A stretch of 64,000 bases of DNA, from NCBI GenBank assembly GCA_015657535.1, contig JADHZB010000135.1:1-64000 (forward strand), given 5' to 3'. The position numbers and the translations under genes were made by a program. Of the stretch, positions 1 through 11,000 are shown one piece after another. The notes below the pieces were generated by a model, which saw only the letters and a list, made by a program, of their open reading frames with translations, was not told the DNA's origin and made no database searches. The first letter of the stretch is position 1; each line of letters starts with the position of its first letter. This DNA comes from Nephromyces sp. MM_2019. Its lineage: Eukaryota; Apicomplexa; Aconoidasida; Nephromycida.

Positions 1-71
1 TGTGCGTCGGCATATGCGTGCGTTTGCCAATATATGTGTGTGCATCGCCGTATATTTGTGTGTTGGTGTGT

Positions 72-3000
72 TTATGCCTGCTTAGAGGGTGAAAAATGAT
101 GAAAAGCACCACAAGCAGATACATCTAACGGCACCCACTCCATCCATACCTTTTGCCATTGAAGTTCTGATGTGGCTGCCGGATAAGCAGCTACATTGCA
201 CACACTATAAACTTGCACACAAGAGATAGAATCAAGCCGAGACTTCAATGCTGCAACAAGAAAGGGAAAAGCGTTTGGATGAATACATAATATGTATACA
301 CTGAGGTAATCAAAGGCACAAACTTCGTTATAATTAGAACTCTTTTAAATATGAAAAAGAAGAGGGTAATCGCTGCCTAAAGGCGCGTGCTTTCGCACCC
401 TCAAACTCACACACATTTCTTCTAGCAGCACACACACATTTGGAGGTATTATAGGTTTTCTTTGCAAGCCTGAGCTTTTTGCCCAAGTATTATATATGGA
501 GGGTTCTATATCTTTATAAGCTTAAACCCTCTGCAGTAAGAAAATTCCTAGACTACAAAGAGTATACACCGTAAAAGGTAAAGAGTAGGCTATTATAAGG
601 TCTATCGAGACACACACACACGCACCTTCCAGCTCAGAATCTTCTACTGCAAAATACTGCAGCGTGTCATTCCGTAGCCCACACACTACGTACTTCAAGG
701 AGATGCCATTTCCTTCATTTCGCTCCCAGTAAAGCTTCAGAAGCCTGGAAAAAGAAAGAAAGTATCGACACACACACACACACGTGCAGCAACTTCACTC
801 ATAATAGCTCTATAGTAGACGATAAAAGGAGCAGTTATTTCTTGATGAATAGGCGTGGAGACTATGGAATTTCGTAGAAACAAACTGTGATTTAACTAAT
901 GATTTGCATCAAATCATCATCGTGTTTTCGTGTGTGATACGTAGAGATTCTCCTTTCGTATAACAAGACAGCGATTTAACGGATAATTCACATCAAACTA
1001 TCGTTTTTTCCTAGTTTTGCGTGGAATATCATGCAGTTTACACGTGATAGCAGCAATGAAGCTCTTACCAAGCGAAGCAGCAGCCCTATCTTCGCTAAGA
1101 GCAACAAAAAAAGAGATTTCTCGTAACTTTGTAGAGCTCAAGTTCAAGCAGATCTTGCACAGAAGAAAGATAGACTAGTCTTCAAGATATAGCAATCCTC
1201 TAGACTATATATATGTAAGTGTATATATCTCTTTCTCTCTATCTTAAAGTTCCAATAGATTGAACTACTCCCATTCCAGAGAGAGAAACACAAGGATAGC
1301 TACCACTTAAGAGCTCTTTCAAACGCTTTTTTTATTCCAAAATCTATAAATTTGATACTCCTTCATCCCCAAAATTTCGCACACATCCACAACATGAAGC
1401 AGAAAACGCAGCCTCCATCGTTCCAGCAGTTTCGCGTTTAAGAGGAAAGCCTTCCTGACCAACAACCAAATTTTCGCTTACCTTCTGGCATCATCTACTG
1501 GAATAGCTAGATAACGACACAAGCTATTACATGTGACCTGAAAAAAGCTCTAGGTAAAGCAATAAACCCAGGGATATACGAATCTACATAGGAACAGGAA
1601 TATACACACACACGCCGGTCCACACACACACACACAAACACACGAGTGCATACACACACACACACCAACACAAGGATATATAGAGAGCTAGATATCTTCA
1701 CATATGCGTGTGTGCGGATGTCAAAGCAGATTGAATACTTCACACTTTATTCAATTTGAAGTAAAAACGCAAGCTTCGGGCGTACATATTAAACGTATTA
1801 TATATATAACGAGTACTCATGCCATCAAGAAGAGAACAATCTGCAAGACTGCAGACCATGCAGACTAAAAGGCTCAACTGACAAGTATATAACTCCACAA
1901 ATAACACACGATATTAGCGCCTCTAATGAAGTTGAGACAAACCAATGAAAAAAGCTAAAAAATCTACACAAAAAAGAAATCCAAACCAGAAATAATAGCG
2001 TGAAAAACTGCTAGATTCAAACAAAAACCCCCAAAAAAAAGACATACACACACACAGAATCAGACTTTCCACTTCATAAAGCGTGAAAAAACCATTTTCT
2101 GCACCTCTTCATATTGATCCTTTAAAAGTGAGTCCAAGAGTAAGAAGGAGGAAGATAAATCTGAGGCTTCAGGCTTCGCTATTGTAGCAACACTGCCTCC
2201 TTTAACCACTGGCATCTTCTCTTTTAATTATGAAAAAATTGCAATTTCACAAGTTTTTCTTCCAAAAATAGTCCATTTATGGCTTCATCTACATTAAAAG
2301 GAGAATTTTGGAAGCAGAAAAAGCTGATAAACACAAAAAAAACACCCAAAAAGAGGAGGAATTTTGCCAAAAAACGCTTTTCTTCAAAGTTAAAATGATT
2401 CAAACTGGCAGGAGGATTTTGTAAATTGCATCATTCAATGGCTTTGGAGTAGCAAACTAGTATTTCGTCAAAAAGCTAATCGAATAATGTATTTCTATCT
2501 TAATTTGGTGTACTTTTTAAATTGGAAAAGGAGAGGAAGAAAAGCAAATACTCACTTTATATATGCTGTAAATCCTCTTTCTATGGTGTGCACTTTGAAG
2601 ACGAAAAAGACATCAAAGTTTTATGAAATCAAAGAGGAAGATGATGAAGATCAAGATGGAGGGTAATAAAGATGATTATGAAGATGAAGCTAATCAAGGT
2701 GATGAAGCTATTCAAAACGAAAAAAAAACAAAAAATTCCCGCACACGCGGCAGCAGCAGGGAGGAAACATCTTATTCCCCAAAGTCTGCAGTAGGCGAAA
2801 AAGATGCAAAAATTTCCTCCTTTCTAGCTAAGTTCCTCTCTTTTTCACGTTTAACTGCCCTTAGGAATACCTGCTGAGTGAGAATTTCCTGCTAATCTCA
2901 TTCGAATCACTTCATAATGAATCTGACCTGCAATCAAAAAAGCCCACACATAAATCTTTACTTTTTCATCAAGTTTATTTTTCTAGCTCTATATATTTAC

Positions 3001-3780
3001 CTTCTCTATCACAAAAAAAAAGTGATTTTTCCCTCGATATTTCAACCATAAAAAGCAAAAGTTTCCAAGCGTTTATCTCTTTTTAAAGTAAGAAATTGCA
3101 GAAATCAAAGATAATAGAAAAATCATATCAAAAAAGGAAAAAATCAGCTTTTATGCTTCAATTTTTCCGTTTTTGATTTGCGCCTCCATTGGCTAATAAA
3201 AAGCAGAAAAATACATTTAAGACCTTTGCATGCTTATAAGTAAGAAAAATACTTCAAAAAGATAAGAGAACCCAACGAGGAGCTCCAGGCATTAAGCTTG
3301 AAAAAAAGTATCCATGCGAAAAAGCTACAGACGCACTAGGCATATCTTCAAACTAAGAAGCTGAGAAATCAGCAGAGTCTTTCATTTCATCACAAAAAAA
3401 GTGAAAATGAAGATAATGATTCTCTATGGGGGGATTATGATGGATTTAAGGAGAGATAGCTTGATCTCACTAAATAGATGGATGAAACGGGAGCATATAT
3501 CAAAATTATTGAGTTAAACATCAAAATAGAGCGATGGAATAGGAAAACCACAAACTCAACAAAAAAAATCCAAACTAGGTTCACTCTGCCTCTTCCTCAC
3601 TAAACCAATTAAACTATGATTACAGAATGCAAGGAACCTTTCAAAGGTAATTCCCGGCTGAAAAGGTAAGAAAAGTGGATATGCTTCAAGTTGACGTTTT
3701 TCTACCGTTTCAAGTTTATTTTCTAGATATATCCTTCTAGCAACTGCTTCTAATTTTGATAAATACATTAATATATTCAT
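72..3780 (-). CDS. Unrecognised multi-exon protein (partial model, possible PH-like C-terminal end)
   Basis: I do not recognise this protein. Two terminal exons are well supported. Exon 744-626 has acceptor TTTTCCAG and donor GTGCGT, and encodes a segment with LLKLYWERNEGNG and KYVVCGLRNDTLQYF. It joins in phase to exon 250-72 (acceptor CTTGTTGCAG), which contains SELQWQKVWMEW and ends in TAA. The order beta-like KYVV..DTLQYF followed by a Trp-rich helix recalls a PH domain, but this is inference. Likely upstream exons are 1506-1482 (IPVDDAR, donor GTAAGC, in phase with 744), 1864-1817, 2220 to about 2071 (LLLDSLLKDQYEEVQKM), 2927-2871 (QIHYEVIRMRLAGN; strong acceptor, in phase with 2220), and an open stretch 3780-3556 with PGITFERFLAFCNHSL. 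The link between the 2220 exon and the 1864 exon does not resolve in phase, so the middle of the model is uncertain. Confidence 0.4.
1596..1670. repeat. CA/TG microsatellite
   Basis: Imperfect (CA)n tract interrupted by short variants, in an apparent intron of the minus-strand gene ending at 72. On the sense strand it reads as TG repeats. Confidence 0.8.
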
Positions 3781-4074
3781 GAAAAAGATACTTTATAGAT
3801 TTATGCTAGATACGGTGTATTTAGGCCTCTAAACTACATTTTAAAGGGCTTTTGTACAGCTTTTTAGCAGAATTTCAAGGGGTTATAATATTGTTGCTTA
3901 GAAGGTGCTCGTTAAGTACCCTATTTGGGATTGAGATGATGAAATTTATGCTTCAAACGAATCTCGTCTTTGTCTCCCAACTCTGGTGCTTCAGGTGTGT
4001 GTCTTGCTTTTTTCATTAGGGGTGTCTCGGTAGTTAACGGAACTCACACCCAGAGCGGAAGGGGGAGTTGCAAT

Positions 4075-4150
4075 GGTGTTACAGAGGGGGTAGCAGCAGC
4101 GGGGTACACAGAGAGGAGGGGGTAGCAACAGTGCGATACACACACACAGA
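4075..4150. repeat. Short GGGGGTAGCA tandem duplication
   Basis: The stretch GAGGGGGTAGCAGCAGCGGG is followed about 40 bases later by a second GGAGGGGGTAGCAACAG copy, then a CA run. Open frames crossing it on both strands look incidental. Confidence 0.6.
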
Positions 4151-5295
4151 GGGACTGTGTATTAACAGCACAGAGCTCACACACATACATACAGACCCTA
4201 CCAACAGAGAGCCCTTGAGTACTGGTGTAACTCTATCGGTTGAGTCATCGAAGACTTTAGTAGTACACACAACCATCCTCTGCAATGAAGGTCACAATAC
4301 CATACAGTTCAGTAAACTTTGCTCATTTTCTCTCTCCATCTATTGTAAGACTTGTGTGTTCCCAGTTCAATTGTTGATTTCCTCTCTCCATCTGCTTTTG
4401 CAGGGTGCTTCTCCTACATATTGTATGCACAAACTAGTAAACACTCTACCCTAACACAGCACCTAGATCTGACTGTTTATAAGCTTCTACAAATAACTAG
4501 GCTCGCAGTACTAAGATTAACAAGCCATCAGCTCTGCTTGCTAAGCTTCACTATACAATGGAATGTTGACAGCAAATACGTCGATAAGGCAGAGGACCCC
4601 AAAATAGCATATTCCTAGGTCATTTGGTAGATAAACTGCAAGTAATAGTACTGGATGCTACTTGCTAAGCAGGTATAGGGATAGAGAATCGCCTTCAGAG
4701 GCATTTCTCCTCTAGTCTCACCCTAACGTACATTGGCGCTGAAAGGATAAGGCATGTTAATTCTGTACCAAACCGCAACTACTTCTGTGCTGTTGGGGGG
4801 GGTTCGTTGGTTTGAATTTGACGTATTGTGAGTATGTCTTGTAGCAATCAGTCAAAGAAGTGTGAGATGCTTGCTGAATGAGAAATGTGCGTGCGTGAAA
4901 TAATTCCTGAATTAGAAAAGTGTGTGTGTGTGCTAGACCTTTCCCCAATAAGAAAGCCTCACATGTATCCTAAAAGCTTCCCCAATACAAAACCACATGA
5001 GTGTGTTTCAAAACTCCCTCTTCCTCGGGAAGGAAGCAGAGAAGCAAAAAAGATGCCGTTTTCTCATACAACACTCTCTGAATGGAAAACACGCAAATCC
5101 GTAATACCAGCGATGTTACTCTGATGTTTTTCTCGCGACTATGCAAGGAAAAAGTGCGATTTGCTTTGACTGCAATGCATAAAGCTACTATATAACCCTT
5201 TCATCCTCGCAAAAACCCTCGGCAATTACCCTATAAAATTTGTTGCAGTAGTACATTATAGATGTATGCATCTAATATAAAAAATCTCGTATTAT

Positions 5296-5990
5296 CATTG
5301 TCTTGACTCCAGGAAGAAGCAAAGCAGTTTAGAATAGTCAACACAAAGTTGAGAAGGTGATCGGCAAATCACAGATGTCTGGCAACTACTCAACTTCCAG
5401 TCTGAAGCCTAGAAACAGTGAAATGCAGAGTTTTTACTTTTACTTCTGATCAGCGATTTTGAGCGCAAAGCCTCTCAGGGTAGTGAAGGTTTTTGTTTGT
5501 GTTAAAAGGCGTGTAGAAGCAGAAAATATTAACGTTGAGAGAATAAAAGTCATTGTAGATACTGGGTGGGTTTCAGAAATTACCAAAATCCCAACGGATG
5601 GGTAGCTTCTTGGAAGGAAGTTTCAATTTTTGAGGAAGAAAAATAATAATAATAATAATTTGACGAAAAATCAAAGTTTTACCCTCTTGTTTCCAAAGTA
5701 TTTGATGAGAAATCAAAGTTCCCACTTCGTTAATATTCTAAACAATTGCTTTTGATTCTTTCTGTTTCATCTGGAGGAAAGACATGGACACTATGCCATC
5801 GGGCGCCTTACCAACCCCGGAAGCAACAAAAATGTTATTTTTACCATATTCTAGATGAATCAAAGTAGATATCCTTACCATCCAATTAAGTTTCCTGAGT
5901 TAAAAGTACACCTTTGAGCTCACTATACTACTACCAAAACAGCAATCTCTTATAACTTTTCCGGGCCTTCAAATCTAATGAAAAAACCGA
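5296..5990 (-). other. Possible further minus-strand coding exons, unassigned
   Basis: Three stretches look exon-like on the minus strand. From 5408 downward an acceptor (CTGTTTCTAG) opens a frame of about 38 codons starting ASDWKLSSCQTSVICR. Around 5855-5817 a short open stretch reads YGKNNIFVASGV in one frame and ends at a GTAAGG donor. Just above it, 5915-5900 is flanked by AACTCAG and GTAAGG. They may be 5' exons of the gene ending at position 72 or of a separate gene. No family is recognisable and the phases are ambiguous. Confidence 0.2.
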
Positions 5991-5999
5991 GGCTAAACC

Positions 6000-8085
6000 C
6001 GCGCATCCCCCTCAAATATTTTGCGGACTCTGCGTCTCAAAAAGCTTCCAGTTAATAAGTCGTTGCTCCGCAAAATGCTGCAGAGATACACACACATATA
6101 TATCGCTACTCTAAACAAACCTTGTTAAAAAAACCGAAAACTTGAGCTCTTTATTATTTTTAAAAGTTTACTTACATTTTAGAAGACGTATTTTTTAATA
6201 TCCTTTTTTGAATTCCATTATAAAGCATATAATGATCAAGACCTTTCGTCTGAAATATTAATAATAGCATTTTCTGATATAGCTCGAGTCATTCCCGAGA
6301 AAGTACGAAAATAACTCGATACGGAATAGCAAACAATATACCGCTTTTTCAAATATAAACATCGTAAATAAAAAGGTGATTCTAGTATATCTTCTTAAAA
6401 GTTTCCAAAGACCAAAGATGAAATTTATTAGAGGGTGGAATCTACTAGTATTTTCCAGTACACCGCTATCCCGCCGTTTTATTAGAAGTCATGTGATAAT
6501 ACTTTGTATTTTCTCTAGCATCTGTAGTTTGATATCAAACACTCCTAAGGGCTATATAACCAAAAGAAAGATTAAGATTCAAGACTTTCCAATGATCTCC
6601 TTAAGGTGAGATTTTATCCTTCATCTCGAATTCTTCAGGTTCATCTCAAACCCACGTAGTATTTAGCGATTCAATCGCATTAATGAGCCGTCAGCAGCTA
6701 AAATTCTGCTTAAGCGAAAAAATGGTTATCCACCCACATACCCCCCACACACCCACATTTTCTTCCAAAAAACTCTTCAATAGCCACCAAAGCTTCCTTA
6801 AAAGACAAAATCATCTCAAATTAAAAACAAAACGCCAATGCACCTCCTTGCAATGTAGCCCTAACAGACGCATAAAGATATTATATAACCCTACAACAAG
6901 CCCAAACCATCAGCCCTTACCCCCCAACAATTCCAAAAATCAAAAAAAAAATACCCCCCCAATACGCAGATCAAGCTCCTCCAGGCAACCATCTTTCCTA
7001 ATATATTTCTTTAGTCCTTTTTATCCTTTGTTAACACACACACCACAGAACTCCATCATCAATAAAACCTCATAAAAGTAGGAAAAACTTCAAAGTTCAG
7101 GGGATGTAACTACAGCGGTAAAAAGCGCTGCAATACCCACAAAATCACACACTACAATCTGAGACACAAAATTTACTACGCTTTATCATTAATAGTGCCT
7201 TTTAAACTTCATTCGTAATAATCATGTTCTCCAGAAAAACATTACACACACGCGACTTTAACGTCGCATGCATTATAGAGACATTGCAAGAAATCACACA
7301 CAAAAAATTGCTTTTATAATATCTTCACTTTGTGCAAAGTACTAGAAAATCTCTACAACTCGATGCGCTTATCATATACAGCACCACGTGCTCTGTGTAG
7401 CATGTTTATACTTGCGCTTTGCTCTAGGCAAGTTTATTGCTGTTTTGTGTGCAAAACGCATGAAATACTATACTTAAAAAACACGTATGTTTTGCATCAA
7501 ATAATATATTATAAAAGACCGGAGTTTTTATAAATGCACAAGTGTCCGAGAGCCCACAGAGATGTGCATTCTGAAGCATAGCAGCTGCAAAAACATACAT
7601 TTATGTATAGTGGAGAAAGCCCGACACTCTGGAAATAAAAAATCGAAACATAAAGGTACTCACAAAAGAGGAGGAAACGCAATTTTTTAGACACCTTAAA
7701 CGCACGCATACTCCACAGAATACACACACGAATATATATGCATAGCTCATTAAAAAAAGTGGTACACTTGAGAGAGGGGAGTCTATCATTTCTGTTTCAA
7801 GACAAAGCCATTCAGATGCTGTTCTCCAGCTTGTGAAATGCACACTGCGCAATCGCAATTTTAGTTCTCCCTTCCATAATGAAGATTGATCCTTGATAGG
7901 GGTATTGGTATGTGTGTGTTTGTGTGTTTTAGATACTAACCCAGGATATCAACAAGTCTTCAGGTGCTACGAGGAAGCGTAGACCTGCGCATCATCTTAT
8001 GGGCTACCATGATCTTTGGTGAATTTGTAAACCAATTTTTTACCAGTGAGAAAAATAATAGTATGTTTGCTGCGGCTTCTATCAA
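6000..8085. other. No gene resolved
   Basis: AT-rich DNA. Plus-strand open frames near 6.4-7.1 kb are low-complexity (Thr/Pro/Asn/Lys-rich) and look incidental. On the minus strand, 7842-7785 after a weak acceptor reads SQAGEQHLNGFVLKQK and then stops. It could be a terminal exon, but I could not link it to anything. Confidence 0.4.
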
Positions 8086-8089
8086 GCCT

Positions 8090-11000
8090 CTAGTAAGGTA
8101 AAGATCGCTGCCCGTACGCAGCTGCTCTGCTTCCTCGTTGAGGTCCATGAGGTGGATACACTGAAAACAAATCAGACACACCGAAATATACATTAAAAGA
8201 GATGAAAATACTTGGATTATTCAGGTTATATAGAGAAGCATGATGCGTAAGTATCTCGACTTAAAGGGCATTCGAGAGAGCGCACAAACAGTAAAGACTT
8301 CTCTGGAGAAGAGCAATGACTACAGAAAGCATCGTAAAAGTGCAAAGAATATACAAGGCAATTCTAGCGCGTATCTCTAGTTTAGCCTCTGACTCGGGAA
8401 AACTTCCCTCACACAAGGCAGCTCTAGTGAGTAACTCTACACTACAAACTCAGGCAAAGCTCTCTCATACATTTAAGCTCTACACTACCAACTCAAAATT
8501 TACATACTAAAACCTATCAAACCTTCCATACTTGCAGGCACGTAGTGATTGAAACCGGCGGTAGCACCCATCATATCGCCGTACTGAGCGTATCCGTCAC
8601 CACCATATCCTCTGGGGCCGCTATCAACATAATTAGAATCCATTGCCGATGCATACGCCACCTGTCAGGAAAACAAACACAATACAAGCAGGGTGATGGC
8701 AATAGATTGCAAAATCAGCGAAGAAAATGACTGGGAAAACCTCAAAGACGATTTGTATAGAAGAAGCGGAGGAATTTCTACCGTTTTTGAAAGAATTTTT
8801 AATCCGCGGAAAATTGTATAAAAGAATGAAAGTTAAGACACACACACACATAAGAATAGTCTTAAACTAAAGTATATCATCACAGGCATATTCTAGAATT
8901 TGAAGCAGAACAACATTCAAATCAGGATGAATCAAGAGGAGCTATAGAGTTGCACAATCTTCAACCAGGAGACATCTTAAAAGGCATGAGGAGTAAACGA
9001 ATCACGCACACACTGATGCATGAGCATACACAAATACACGAACACGCATACACGCAAGAAAAACCAATCATCTTGCTCACCGGTGCATAACCATCATTAT
9101 ATGCAGGACGGCCGTAAGCTGCGGAGTAATCAGATCTCCCACGGCCAGAATCGCCTCCATAACCTGCGAATCCTTGATACATATCATTGTAGGCATTGTT
9201 AGCTCCATACATTGAATACATATTATTCCCAGCACCACCATGGGCACGTCTATCCATAGAATAAGGATTGTAGGGTCCAGATCTCTGAGGGCCATAATCT
9301 GTAAAGAAGAAGACGCGAAGGTTAGCACGAGCGAACAAGTTTAATCCTATACACACACATGAAAAAAATGGAAGATAGCGAACATTCAAATGATATAAGA
9401 AGAAAGTGTATTAACACATCTTCTTATTATATTTAGGGGGGGAAATGCAAATAAAACTTACCTAAAACAGTCACAATCATCAATTAATTTGCAGAGAGAA
9501 AAGCTAGAAATGCACACACAAATATAATCAGCACACACAGTGGAGAAAGCTATACTTTGGAGAATAGAGGAGAATGAAAATTCGCTGATTTAAACCTGAA
9601 ATGTACAACAGGATATTCACACACAGGAGGGGACACACATTCCACCAAAAGTGGTACTGAAATACTCACTAAAATATTGTATACTTACTTCTGAACATCT
9701 GCTGCTGTCCGTACGGTGGGTTAGCAGCAGGAGGGCCACCCCTACCTCCCCTGCTCATGAACTCCTTAGGAGTAGCTTTCTTTACTTCAACCTACAGAAA
9801 ATTCACATACACATACAAACAGGAGATGAAATTTTAGCAGACACAAGGTGATAACACTTTTACAAGCTTTGAAATTTTAACCTACAACACGGCTCCAACA
9901 TCATTAAAATATGCTCATACCAGGTTAGCAGCGTGATAATAACATTAGCAAATTTACTGCAAAAACAAAGACCCAAAACACACAGAAATTGAGAGTTTTT
10001 CCAGAACTTTTATGGCCTGAAGAACTAGATTTCAGAGCGTAAAATACTTACAAAATGGCATCTTTTGCAGCACGAAAAATTAGGAATTAAAATCAACAAA
10101 TTCGACCTTGAAGGGCAACAAGAGCAAAAAGAAACACACACACAAACATAAACACAGACACTCACAAACACATACACACACGCACCAACACACACACATA
10201 CACACTACTAGGCACTAGAATATGAAAAAGACAAGAACGCTCTTTAGAACAGAGAGGAAACAGAAAAATGAGTTTTTGAAGCGGGTAAAAATTAGCAGCT
10301 ATAGTAACAAGATAGCAAAACGTTAAAGAACGCGCCAGAAACGTCGCACACTCACCCATTTCCCTCTGAAATGATGCTTGTTTGAGTTCTTCACAACTTC
10401 ATCAGCTGTCTCAGGTTTTTCAAAAGTAACAAATCCAAAACCTGTCAGTAACGAAAATGAGATAATTTTTACACACAGGGAATCAGGAGGTAACACATTT
10501 TGCTAGAAAAAAGACATACATCGTTTAAGCTACAAAAAGCAGAAAATCACCACTTTCTAGCAGCCTGCTCAAACTTTTACTCCATTGTGAAAGCTGCAAT
10601 CACACAAGCACCTTAAAGGTAATGGCACCCACAAAAAAAATGACCAAAGAAGGCTGTAGACAGGAGAAATAGAAATGAAATTGATGCTTCTCTTCAATCG
10701 TATTGATGTTTTCTGACCAAAATCCACCACTTGAAAGTCTGGAAAATGCAGCATTTTCCGAGCACACACATGCCAAATTCACACCACATATGTATGAAAA
10801 TATCAAACACAGACAATAAACAATCTAGACGAACTACCACGAGGAACCCCTTCACATCAACGAAAAAGGTGAAGAAGTAACCCGTGTGTGCGAAAGGGTG
10901 AGCTCCACCTGCCTCTGATAAAATTTCATTACAAATAAAAATTCAAGCAGAAATTCCAGTTCCAAGAATGAAATTTTTTTCAATAACATGCAAAATCACA

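Noticed and set aside
1069..1094. 26-base micro-exon flanked by TTGCTCTTAG and GTAAGA on the minus strand
   Set aside because: The splice motifs are good, but no phase fits between the neighbouring exons without creating a stop.
2623..2877. Plus-strand Lys/Glu/Asp-rich open frame
   Set aside because: Purine-rich low complexity; the overlapping minus strand carries a better-supported exon boundary at 2871.
6683..7075. 130-codon plus-strand open frame
   Set aside because: Low-complexity Thr/Pro/Ser/Asn/Lys composition arising from A/C-rich DNA; no family signal or splice context.
8961..9389. 142-codon minus-strand frame as a separate small gene
   Set aside because: Its core (9298-9081) is an internal exon of the RNA-binding protein; the ends are intron sequence.
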